Of a stretch of DNA of 12,056 nt, positions 1-6,310 are shown piece after piece. Every line of letters begins with the position of its first letter. The first letter of the stretch is position 1. Source of the DNA: Desulfobulbus sp. (GTDB lineage Bacteria > Desulfobacterota > Desulfobulbia > Desulfobulbales > Desulfobulbaceae). Location of the stretch: assembly GCA_017998195.1 (NCBI GenBank), contig JAGODN010000032.1, forward strand, positions 1 through 12,056, written 5' to 3'. Position numbers and translations under genes: made by a program. Below the pieces are notes generated by a model. The model had not been told where the DNA came from, did not search any database, and was given only the letters and a program-made list of their open reading frames with translations.

Positions 1-264
1 TGGGCCAGGCGGGTGGTGGGGGTGTTCGCCAACCGTGTTGCCCGCCGGGAGCCGGACCTGGCCCATGCCACCCTCATCACCAACACGGACGGCTCCCTCC
101 TGGTCAGCGTCCGTGCCCCCCTGGACAACCCCCGGGGCGCGGACAGCCTTTGCCGCCAGTTTGCCACGGGCGGCGGACGGGCCGCGGCCGCCGGCATCAA
201 CCGGCTGCCGGCCGATGCGTTGGACCGGTTCCTGGCAGTCTTTGCCGCCCATTTTGCCGTTTGA
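1..264 (+). CDS. DHH/DHHA1-family phosphoesterase, C-terminal fragment (5' end outside window)
   Basis: The reading frame is open from the first base of the window and ends at TGA 262-264, giving 87 visible residues; the true start lies upstream. The visible part resembles the end of a DHHA1 domain. A hydrophobic strand-rich stretch is followed by the glycine-rich segment GGGRAAAAGI (visible residues about 59-68) and a closing helix LDRFLAVFAAHF. In DHH phosphoesterases (RecJ, NrnA and relatives) the GG(G/H)xxAAG loop near the C terminus helps bind the nucleic acid or nucleotide substrate. The catalytic DHH domain is not in view, so substrate and exact subfamily cannot be told. No terminator is visible between this gene and the following transglycosylase gene, so read-through is possible. 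Confidence 0.6.
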   Translation, partial: WARRVVGVFANRVARREPDLAHATLITNTDGSLLVSVRAPLDNPRGADSLCRQFATGGGRAAAAGINRLPADALDRFLAVFAAHFAV

Positions 265-442
265 AGCAGACCCGCCCCACGACCGTCAGACCCTTTTCCC
301 CGCACAAACCGTTGGCCGTCGCGCACCAACCAGACCAGGAACGTGGGCGTGCCTGTTTCGCTCCTGTCGGGCGAACGCCCCTCTCCCCGCTGTCCCTGTT
401 CGGGTTGGTCACAGGACGGCAGCGGCCTGCCGTGCCGGCGAT

Positions 443-471
443 CGGCTGTCGCTGTCGACAGCCGGCGGGAG
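443..471 (+). promoter_or_regulatory. Hairpin abutting the ribosome binding site of the MltA gene
   Basis: CGGCTGTC (443-450) and GACAGCCG (457-464) form a perfect 8-base inverted repeat with a 6-base loop. It is followed two bases later by the Shine-Dalgarno-like GGGAG (467-471), seven bases before ATG 479. The SD fixes the start of the downstream gene. The hairpin could modulate access to it, but one such stem is roughly expected by chance in 12 kb of DNA, so a function is only a possibility. The rest of 265-442 is GC-rich with no clear promoter, terminator or credible small gene. Confidence 0.35.
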
Positions 472-478
472 TCATGGC

Positions 479-1654
479 ATGAGCGGCTTTCCCTGGCGGA
501 TGCTTTGCCTGACGGTCGCGGTCCTGCTGCTCGGTGCCGCGCCTGTCTCAGCCGCGACGGTCACCCTCGCCCCCCGGGAGCAGCCGACCTATGGGGACGA
601 TCTCCATTTTCGTGGCCTCGAGGAGGTATTGGCAGAGAGTGTGGCGTATCTCCGGGGCCAGCCGGCGAACACCCGCATCACCTGGGCCGGACCATCGGTC
701 ACCGCCGGGCAGCTGCTCGCGGCCGCCCGCCGCATGCAGCGACTGGTGCGGGCCGCGCCTGGTCCGGAAGCCCTGAACACCGCCATTCGCCGGCAGTTCG
801 TTGCGGTGCGCATGGTGGCCGATGACCCTGTCCCGGATCGTCGCCGCCCGCTGGTGACCGGGTATTACCAGCCTCACTTCGCGGGCAGCCTGACCCGCAC
901 GCCACCCTTCCTCTATCCGGTGTACGCCCGTCCGGACAGCCTGGTGGTGCGGGAAAGCGGCGGCCGGAAGAGCATCGGTCGCCTCGTGGACGGCGTGCTG
1001 CGTCCCTTCTGGACGCGCCGCGAAATCGAGCGGGGCAACCTGCTGGCCGGCAGCGAGATGGTCTGGCTCGCCGACCCGTTCGACGTGTTCGTCCTCCACG
1101 TGCAGGGCTCGGCCATCCTCCACCTCACCGACGGCAGCCGGCGCGGGATTCACTACGCGGAGCGGAACGGCCGGACCTACCGGAGCATCGGCGCCTTCCT
1201 GGTCAGGACCGGCCGCATGGAACTGGCGGAGGTCACCATGGACTCCATCCGCGACTACCTGGCCCGCCACCCCGAGGAGCGCGACCTGGTCCTGCACCAG
1301 AACGATTCGTTCATCTTCTTTCACTGGACCGAGGCCGGGCCGGCCGTGGGCAGCCTGGGGCGACCGCTCACCCCGGGTCGGTCCATTGCCGTGGACCAGC
1401 ACTGGTACCCTCCCGGCGCGCTGGCCTACCTGGACAGCCGGCAACCGGTGTTTGCGGATGGGGTGATGACGGGGTGGCAGCGACTGCAGCGCTTTGTCAG
1501 CGTGCAGGATACGGGCTCGGCGCTGGTGGGACCCGGACGGGTGGATCTGTTCTGGGGGTCGGGCGAGCCGGCCGGCCGGGCGGCCGGGCGGATGAAGGAG
1601 GAGGGCGAGTTGTATCTGCTGCTGCCACGGGAGGAGCGACCGGCCGGGCGCTGA
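479..1654 (+). CDS. mltA: Membrane-bound lytic murein transglycosylase A family (MltA with 3D domain)
   Basis: The predicted protein of 391 aa cleaves the MurNAc-GlcNAc bond of peptidoglycan, forming 1,6-anhydroMurNAc, in the periplasm. Residues 1-26 form a signal peptide: a short basic start, hydrophobic LTVAVLLLGAA, then an AxA-type end. There is no lipobox, unlike the E. coli lipoprotein MltA. The MltA domain runs from about residue 120 to 280 (VTGYYQPHF 127-135, DVFVLHVQGSA 202-212, LHQNDSFIFF 272-281). The C-terminal 3D/double-psi barrel contains SVQDTGSAL (341-349) and GRVDLFWG (353-360); conserved aspartates D344 and D356 lie in this region, one of which should be the catalytic acid. 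ATG 479 was chosen because GGGAG lies seven bases upstream and the signal peptide starts there. A longer in-frame extension would overlap the upstream gene. The gene converges on aroA, 41 bases away. Confidence 0.9.
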   Translation: MSGFPWRMLCLTVAVLLLGAAPVSAATVTLAPREQPTYGDDLHFRGLEEVLAESVAYLRGQPANTRITWAGPSVTAGQLLAAARRMQRLVRAAPGPEALNTAIRRQFVAVRMVADDPVPDRRRPLVTGYYQPHFAGSLTRTPPFLYPVYARPDSLVVRESGGRKSIGRLVDGVLRPFWTRREIERGNLLAGSEMVWLADPFDVFVLHVQGSAILHLTDGSRRGIHYAERNGRTYRSIGAFLVRTGRMELAEVTMDSIRDYLARHPEERDLVLHQNDSFIFFHWTEAGPAVGSLGRPLTPGRSIAVDQHWYPPGALAYLDSRQPVFADGVMTGWQRLQRFVSVQDTGSALVGPGRVDLFWGSGEPAGRAAGRMKEEGELYLLLPREERPAGR

Positions 1655-1659
1655 ACCCT

Positions 1660-1687
1660 GCCCGGGCCGGTCCCTTGACCGCCGGGC
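1660..1687. other. GC-rich imperfect inverted repeat between convergent mltA and aroA
   Basis: The 41-base gap between the two convergent stop codons contains CGGTC (1668-1672) and GACCG (1677-1681) around a CCTT loop. The stem can be lengthened with bulges by the flanking G and C runs. It could slow polymerase from both sides, but no run of T follows on either strand, so it does not qualify as a standard intrinsic terminator. Confidence 0.25.
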
Positions 1688-1695
1688 GGGCACGG

Positions 1696-2973
1696 TCAGC
1701 CGAGCAGGCGGAACCGCTCCCAGAAATCAGGAAAGGATTTGGCCACGCACTCCTCACCGCCAATGACCACACCGGGCACCCGCAGGCCGGCCACCGCAAA
1801 GCTCATGGCCATGCGGTGGTCCTCGTAGGTGCTGATGGTCGCGCCGTGCAGGTTCCGGCCGCCCTGGCCGCGGATGATCATCCGCGCCGGTTCCTCCTCC
1901 GCCTCCACCCCCAGCCGGCGCAGTTCACTGACCACGGCCGACAGCCGGTCGCACTCCTTGATGCGCAGGTGGGCGATGTTGTCGATGACCGTGGTCCCTT
2001 CGGCAAAGGCGGCGACCACGGCCAGGGTGGGGGCCACATCCGGCATGTCGCCCATGTCCACCTCGATGCCGCGCAGTTGTCCGGGTCCGGTCACGGTGAT
2101 GCCGCCGGCGTTGCTGTCGATCCGGCAGCCCATGCGCTCCAGGCAGCCCAGCAGGTCCGTGTCCCCCTGCAGGGAAGGGCGGGGCACGTTGGTCACCCTC
2201 ACCCGGCCGCCGCTCACGGCGGCCGCGGCCCAGAAGTAGCTGGCGCTGCTGGCGTCGCCCTCGATGGCGTAGCTGCGCGCCCGGTAACAGCCCCGGGGAA
2301 TGCGGAAGGCGTTGAGCGCGGCCGCGGCCGCGGCCTCGACCTGGATGCCGAAGGCTGCCATCACCGCGAGCGTCATGCGCACGTAGGGCTGGGACAGGAT
2401 GGCGCCCCGCACCTCCAGTTCGGCCGGCGCGTTCGCATAAGGGGCCACAAGAAGCAGGGAGGAGAGGTACTGGCTCGACCGTCCTTCGGGCAGCACGGTT
2501 CGACCGCCGCTGAGCCCATGGGCGGCAATGGTCAGGGGCGGGCAACCGCTGCCGGCCTCGCTGACGATCTCGGCTCCCCAGCCGCGCAGGGCCTCGAGCA
2601 GGGGCAGGATGGGCCGCTGGGCCATGCGTTCGCTGCCGGTGATGCGGAAACGGCCGTGGCCGAGCGTTGCCAGCGAGGTGAGGAAACGGGTGGCCGTGCC
2701 GTTGTTGCCAAGGAAGATGTCCGCGCTGGGAGTGTCGATGCGGCCGCCGGCGCCCGCCACCCGCCAGCAGTCCCGATCACTCGTGTCCACCTGCAGGCCC
2801 ATGGCCGCAAGGGCCGCGATGGTGTAGCGGGTGTCTTCGCTGGCCAGCGGCCCGTGCAGCCGGGACTCCCCCGAGGCAAGGGCGGCGGCGATGAGGGCGC
2901 GCTGGGTCAGGCTTTTCGAGCCGGGAACGCTGATTGTGGCATCGATGTGCGGGACCGGGGTGATGGGCATCAT
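1696..2973 (-). CDS. aroA: 3-phosphoshikimate 1-carboxyvinyltransferase (EPSP synthase)
   Basis: Predicted enzyme of 425 aa (E. coli AroA has 427) that joins phosphoenolpyruvate to shikimate 3-phosphate, the sixth step of chorismate synthesis, in the cytoplasm. It shows the N-terminal PGSKSLTQRAL loop (18-28; K20, S21 and R25 bind substrate), the glycine loop LGNNGTATRF (88-97), SSQYLSSLL (167-175), EGDASSASYF (238-247), DMPDVAPT (309-316, with catalytic D312), IKECDR (338-343), YEDHRMAM (383-390) and AKSFPDF (411-417). The glycine loop departs from the E. coli-type sequence, see findings. The start is taken at the double ATG 2973/2970 because homology begins there; the frame is open further upstream inside aroE. 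No clear Shine-Dalgarno precedes it. It is the last gene of the pyr-aro operon, 35 bases after aroE. Confidence 0.95.
   Translation of the reverse strand: MMPITPVPHIDATISVPGSKSLTQRALIAAALASGESRLHGPLASEDTRYTIAALAAMGLQVDTSDRDCWRVAGAGGRIDTPSADIFLGNNGTATRFLTSLATLGHGRFRITGSERMAQRPILPLLEALRGWGAEIVSEAGSGCPPLTIAAHGLSGGRTVLPEGRSSQYLSSLLLVAPYANAPAELEVRGAILSQPYVRMTLAVMAAFGIQVEAAAAAALNAFRIPRGCYRARSYAIEGDASSASYFWAAAAVSGGRVRVTNVPRPSLQGDTDLLGCLERMGCRIDSNAGGITVTGPGQLRGIEVDMGDMPDVAPTLAVVAAFAEGTTVIDNIAHLRIKECDRLSAVVSELRRLGVEAEEEPARMIIRGQGGRNLHGATISTYEDHRMAMSFAVAGLRVPGVVIGGEECVAKSFPDFWERFRLLG
2318..2335. repeat. Short (GCGGCC)3 repeat within aroA
   Basis: Three tandem copies of the hexamer GCGGCC encode, on the minus strand, most of a run of seven alanines (residues 214-219 plus A213 context) in AroA. 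The run sits in a variable surface segment of EPSP synthases before the EGDASSASYF motif. Gain or loss of a unit would keep the frame. Confidence 0.6.
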
Positions 2974-3008
2974 AACGGGGACCGTGGCGAAGGTTGGGCG
3001 GAAACGGT

Positions 3009-3845
3009 TCAGTCGGACCGGTTGGCGAGGACCACGACCAGGGCATGGCGCATGACCTCGACCGGCGGGTCCTGGCCGGTCCACAGGCGGAACTGGGCCA
3101 CCCCCTGGTGGAGGAGCATCTGTAACCCGTCAACGGTCCGGCAGCCGCGGGCGGCGGCTTCGCGCAGCAGCCGGGTGGCGAGGGGTGCGTAGACGATGTC
3201 CATGACCACCGGGAAACGGTCGAGCAGGTGCAGATCGATGGGCAAGGCCTCGGTGTGCGGCGCCATGCCCACCGAGGTGGTGTTGATCAGCGCGTCGGCG
3301 ACTACCGAACCCAGGTCCTGGGGGGCGATGAAGGGGCAACCCAGTTGGTCGGCCAGTTGCCGACCCTTGGCAAGGGTTCGGTTGGTGAGCAATACCCGGG
3401 CCCCGGCCTCGAGCAGGCCAAATCCCACTGCCCTGGCCGCGCCGCCGGCGCCGAGCACGAGCACCGTGCGGCCGGCCGGGTCGAGTGTTTCGCCCAGGGC
3501 CTGGTTGGCGCCGATCCAATCGGTGTTGTGGCCGGTACAGCGGACGGAATCGTCCTGTTGCCGCTGGAACACGAGGGTGTTCACCGAGCCGATGCGGGCC
3601 GCCACCGGGTCAATGGCGTCCAAATGGCGCATCACCTCGACCTTGAAGGGCACGGTGACGGACACGCCGACAAAACCGAGGCTGCGCAGGCCGGTGATGG
3701 CCCCGGCCAGCGAGGTCGGTCGCATGGCCACATAGACATTGTTCAGACCCATGGCGGCAAAACAGGCGTTGTGCATGGCCGGGCTGAGCGAATGGGCCAC
3801 CGGATCGCCAATGATGCCGAACAGGCGGGTGCTGCCGTTGATCAT
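3009..3845 (-). CDS. aroE: Shikimate dehydrogenase (NADP+)
   Basis: Predicted cytoplasmic enzyme of 278 aa, the usual length, that reduces 3-dehydroshikimate to shikimate with NADPH (step 4 of the shikimate pathway). The N-terminal substrate domain shows GDPVAHSLSPAMHN (13-26, shikimate-binding serines), TVPFK with catalytic K68, SVNT (N89) and NTDW with catalytic D109. The Rossmann domain has GAGGAA (132-137) and NRT (155-157), the latter typical of NADP preference, followed by INTTSVGM (187-194) and DGLQMLLHQG (239-248). The start ATG 3845 overlaps the aroD stop as ATGA (3845-3842), so re-initiation by the same ribosome is likely; no independent Shine-Dalgarno is seen. AroD and AroE catalyse consecutive steps, and some organisms fuse them. 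Confidence 0.96.
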   Translation of the reverse strand: MINGSTRLFGIIGDPVAHSLSPAMHNACFAAMGLNNVYVAMRPTSLAGAITGLRSLGFVGVSVTVPFKVEVMRHLDAIDPVAARIGSVNTLVFQRQQDDSVRCTGHNTDWIGANQALGETLDPAGRTVLVLGAGGAARAVGFGLLEAGARVLLTNRTLAKGRQLADQLGCPFIAPQDLGSVVADALINTTSVGMAPHTEALPIDLHLLDRFPVVMDIVYAPLATRLLREAAARGCRTVDGLQMLLHQGVAQFRLWTGQDPPVEVMRHALVVVLANRSD

Positions 3846-4543
3846 GGACGCTGCTCGAAAAGGGTGATCAGGGCGCGCAGGTGACGCACGGACAACTGCC
3901 CGGGGGCGGTGGCCTGGTGTTCGTCGAGACTGGCGTAGGTCATCGCGCCGCCCAGGTAGAGGCTGGCCAGCCGGGTGATACGGCCGGGTTCGCCCATGGC
4001 GAAGGCGCTCAGGGGAAAATGGAGTGTCTTCGCCTCCCCTTGCACGGCGAGCACGCGCAGCGCCTCGTCCGCATTGGTGGCGGTGGTGACGATCTTGCCC
4101 AGATCCGCCCCGCTTGCCCTCATCTGGTGGAGGGTTGCCAGGAGTGTTGCGGCCGGCGGCGTACCGGCAAAATCGTGGCTGGAGACAATCACCCGGGCTC
4201 CACGGTCACGGGCCGCCCCGATCAGCCGGGAGCGCAGGGCCGCATTCGTGCGCAGTTCGATATCCACGTAGCGGGCGCCTGCCTGGACGGCCGCGCAGAG
4301 CTGATCGACACGTTCCGCCTCGCTGCCGGCGAACAGACCGCCTTCCCAGCGCGGCCGGTTGGTAACCAGCAGAGGGCGGTCGAGGGCGGCAACGCAGGGC
4401 TCGATCTGCGGGACGAGCATGGCGTCGAGGCGGATCTCCACCACATCGGCCAGGCTCAGCACCGGCCGGACACTGGCGATGACCGCGGCCGCGTCCACGG
4501 CGGCCACCGACACGCAGACCAGTCCCCGGTCCACGGTGTTCAC
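3842..4543 (-). CDS. aroD: Type I 3-dehydroquinate dehydratase
   Basis: Predicted enzyme of 233 aa that dehydrates 3-dehydroquinate to 3-dehydroshikimate by a Schiff-base mechanism (step 3 of the shikimate pathway). It has the type I signature set: EIRLD (36-40; E36 and R38 hold substrate), SSHDF with catalytic H123, DLGKIV with Schiff-base K150, MGEPGRITR (183-191; R191) and APGQLS (213-218). The type II dodecameric enzyme is unrelated and can be excluded. The start is GTG 4543, and GTGA (4543-4540) overlaps the pyrD stop. A GGAG lies only two bases upstream, too close to be a good ribosome binding site, so translation probably depends on coupling to pyrD. The protein is slightly short for the family but all catalytic residues are present. 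Confidence 0.94.
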   Translation of the reverse strand: MNTVDRGLVCVSVAAVDAAAVIASVRPVLSLADVVEIRLDAMLVPQIEPCVAALDRPLLVTNRPRWEGGLFAGSEAERVDQLCAAVQAGARYVDIELRTNAALRSRLIGAARDRGARVIVSSHDFAGTPPAATLLATLHQMRASGADLGKIVTTATNADEALRVLAVQGEAKTLHFPLSAFAMGEPGRITRLASLYLGGAMTYASLDEHQATAPGQLSVRHLRALITLFEQRP

Positions 4544-5478
4544 CGCTCCAGCCTGAGGGTGCCGATGACGGCCCGCACCGAGGTCTCCCCCTGCTCGCGC
4601 AGCCAGGCTGCAAGGCCGTCCAGGATATCCATGGAGGCCGCCGGGTTGTAGAAATTGGCCGTGCCGACCTGCACCGCGCTGGCTCCGGCCAGCAGGAATT
4701 CGATGGCATCCTCGGCCGTGCCGATGCCGCCGATGCCGATCACCGGGATACGAACGGCCGAGGCCACCTGCCAGACCATGCGCAGGGCCACCGGCTTGAC
4801 CGCCGGTCCCGACAGGCCCCCGATCACGTTGGCCAATCGCGGTCGGCGGGTGCGGACATCGATGGCCATGCCGATGAGGGTGTTGATCAGGCTGATGGCA
4901 TCAGCGCCATTGTCGGCCACGGCCCGGGCCATGGCCACGATGTCGGTGACGTTGGGCGACAGCTTGACGATGAGCGGCAGGTCGGAGGCGGCACGGACCG
5001 CGCGGGTCACGGCCGCAGCCATGTCCGGAACCGTGCCGAAGGCGACTCCGCCCTTCTTGACGTTGGGGCAGGAGATGTTCACCTCGAGTCCGCTGATCCC
5101 CGGCACAGCGGAGAGCGCGCCGGCAAGCTCGGCGTACTCTTCCACCGAATCGCCCAGGATGTTGACGATGACTGGCGAGCGCAGGGTGCGCAGCCAGGGC
5201 ATCTTGTCGCTGACAAACCGCTTCAGGCCGACATTTTCCAGGCCGATGGCGTTGAGCATGCCGCAGGCGGTTTCAACAATGCGCGGCGGCGGGTTGCCGG
5301 GCCGGGGGGCAAGGGAGATGCCCTTGACGACAATGGCGCCGAGTCGGCGCAGATCGACCAGGGCGGAGAATTCGGCGCCGTAGCCGAAGGTCCCGGAGGC
5401 GGTCATCACCGGGTTGGCGAGGGAGAGCGGACCGAGATCGACCCGCAGGTCCGGGGCAGTTGGGATCACCGGGTCCAT
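4540..5478 (-). CDS. pyrD: Dihydroorotate dehydrogenase B, catalytic subunit (class 1B)
   Basis: Predicted FMN enzyme of 312 aa that oxidises dihydroorotate to orotate in pyrimidine synthesis, passing electrons to PyrK and NAD+. Motifs: NPVMTASGTFGYG (22-34), VVKG with K52, GMLNAIGLEN (73-82), NISCPNVKKGG (134-144) with C137 as the active-site base typical of class 1 enzymes (class 2 uses serine), KLSPNV (172-177), GGLSGPAVKP (220-229) and GIGGIGT (248-254) for FMN phosphate. Start ATG 5478 is preceded by a strong AGGAGG (5488-5483), four bases away; the frame is open further upstream but shows no homology there. Its start lies 13 bases inside the end of pyrK. The pyrK neighbour and the cysteine base together support subclass 1B. 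Confidence 0.96.
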   Translation of the reverse strand: MDPVIPTAPDLRVDLGPLSLANPVMTASGTFGYGAEFSALVDLRRLGAIVVKGISLAPRPGNPPPRIVETACGMLNAIGLENVGLKRFVSDKMPWLRTLRSPVIVNILGDSVEEYAELAGALSAVPGISGLEVNISCPNVKKGGVAFGTVPDMAAAVTRAVRAASDLPLIVKLSPNVTDIVAMARAVADNGADAISLINTLIGMAIDVRTRRPRLANVIGGLSGPAVKPVALRMVWQVASAVRIPVIGIGGIGTAEDAIEFLLAGASAVQVGTANFYNPAASMDILDGLAAWLREQGETSVRAVIGTLRLER

Positions 5479-6245
5479 GCAACCTCCTCGGCGGCCATCA
5501 CCGGGCCATGCTTGCACACGTGCCGGTAGGCGCCATCGGCGCCGTGCACGGTGCAGCCGAGACAAGCGCCGAGGCCGCAGGCCATATGGGTCTCCAGGGA
5601 GACCTGGCAGGGGGTGTTGCTCCCTCGACAGAGTGCGGCCACGGCCGCCATCATGGCGAAGGGGCCGCAGGTCGCCACCCGCTCCGCCTGGTCGAGTCGG
5701 CCGGGCAGCAGGTCAGCCACCGGACCGTGGTGGCCGAGACTGCCGTCGTCGGTGGCGGCGCGTACCTCGCAGCCGAGGGCGGCAAAGCCGTCGAGCAGCG
5801 GCAGGAGTTCGCTCGCCGAGCGGGCGCCCAGGAGTACGGTGGGTGCTTGCTCGGCGGCCTGTTCCCGCAGGCGGCTGGCCAGAAACAGCAGGGGGGCGAT
5901 GCCCATGCCGCCGCCCACCAGGCAGACGCGGCCAGGGGTCAGGCTGAACCCACGGCCGAGCGGACCGACCAGGCTGAGCCTATCGCCGGTACGGGCCCGG
6001 GCGAGCAGTGTCGTGCCACGGCCGGTCACCTTGAAAAGGAGTTGCACCTGGCCGTCGGCTCCCACCTGGTGGATCGAAAAGGGGCGACGCAGCAGGGGGT
6101 CGAGGCCGGTAGCGCAGGAGACCATGACAAACTGTCCGGGCCTGGCACCGGCGGCGATGCGGGGGGCGTTCAGGGTGAGGCGAAAAATCCCCTCAACCAA
6201 CTGATCGTTGGAGCGGACGACTGATTTTTCCTGGAACTCGACCAT
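5466..6245 (-). CDS. pyrK: Dihydroorotate dehydrogenase B, electron-transfer subunit
   Basis: Predicted FAD and [2Fe-2S] protein of 259 aa that pairs with PyrD and delivers its electrons to NAD+. The ferredoxin reductase-like FAD domain shows RRPFSIH (53-59). The NAD-binding domain shows GGGMGIAPLL (111-120) and CGPFAMM (193-199). The C-terminal iron-sulfur loop has C223, C228, C231 and C244 in the C-x4-C-x2-C-x12-C spacing of PyrK. It is the first gene of the pyrK-pyrD-aroD-aroE-aroA operon. Start ATG 6245 begins at the conserved N terminus but has no clear Shine-Dalgarno. Sulfide dehydrogenase and NfnA-like proteins share this fold; the adjoining pyrD settles the assignment. Confidence 0.95.
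   Translation of the reverse strand: MVEFQEKSVVRSNDQLVEGIFRLTLNAPRIAAGARPGQFVMVSCATGLDPLLRRPFSIHQVGADGQVQLLFKVTGRGTTLLARARTGDRLSLVGPLGRGFSLTPGRVCLVGGGMGIAPLLFLASRLREQAAEQAPTVLLGARSASELLPLLDGFAALGCEVRAATDDGSLGHHGPVADLLPGRLDQAERVATCGPFAMMAAVAALCRGSNTPCQVSLETHMACGLGACLGCTVHGADGAYRHVCKHGPVMAAEEVAWTR
5483..5488 (-). promoter_or_regulatory. Strong Shine-Dalgarno for pyrD inside pyrK
   Basis: On the minus strand this reads AGGAGG, four bases before ATG 5478. It decides the pyrD start and is the best ribosome binding site in the pyr-aro operon. It lies within the last codons of pyrK, so PyrD can be translated independently as well as by coupling. Confidence 0.8.
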
Positions 6246-6268
6246 GGAAGACGATACAAGAAAGAAAA

Positions 6269-6281
6269 GAGGCTTGGCCTC
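6269..6281 (-). promoter_or_regulatory. Small hairpin followed by a pyrimidine-rich tract upstream of pyrK
   Basis: On the minus strand GAGGC-CAA-GCCTC (6281-6269) is a perfect 5-base stem with a 3-base loop, followed by TCTTTTCTTTCTT-like sequence just before the pyrK start. In outline it resembles a weak intrinsic terminator, so a leader attenuator controlling the operon is conceivable. The stem is short, and the best promoter candidate would start transcription inside it, which argues against attenuation from that promoter. Confidence 0.25.
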
Positions 6282-6310
6282 ATGACAATTCCTTCAACAA
6301 TTCATGCCAA
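6282..6310 (-). promoter_or_regulatory. Candidate sigma70-type promoter for the pyr-aro operon
   Basis: On the minus strand TTGGCA (6310-6305) matches the -35 consensus at five of six positions. After 17 bases TGTCAT (6287-6282) matches the -10 at four of six. Transcription would begin near 6275 and leave a leader of about 30 bases before pyrK ATG 6245. The surrounding 65 bases are about 42% GC in a markedly GC-rich window, which fits a promoter region. The -35 box ends directly against the pilD start codon on the other strand. No experimental or comparative support is available. Confidence 0.35.

Noticed and set aside
35..478. Upstream extension of the mltA frame
   Set aside because: It overlaps the DHH gene in another frame, shows no homology-like pattern, and the signal peptide with a ribosome binding site begins at 479.
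2974..3084. Earlier start for AroA at 3084
   Set aside because: It would overlap aroE by 76 bases and add 37 arginine/proline-rich residues that do not resemble the EPSP synthase N terminus.
1474..3192. A 572-codon plus-strand open frame opposite aroA
   Set aside because: It overlaps the end of mltA and all of aroA, and its translation is G/A/H-rich with no domain signature. AroA on the minus strand has all catalytic motifs.
6254..6288. A second minus-strand promoter, TTGTCA (6288-6283) with TTGTAT (6259-6254)
   Set aside because: The spacer is 23 bases, the -10 matches at only three positions, and it would leave almost no leader before pyrK.
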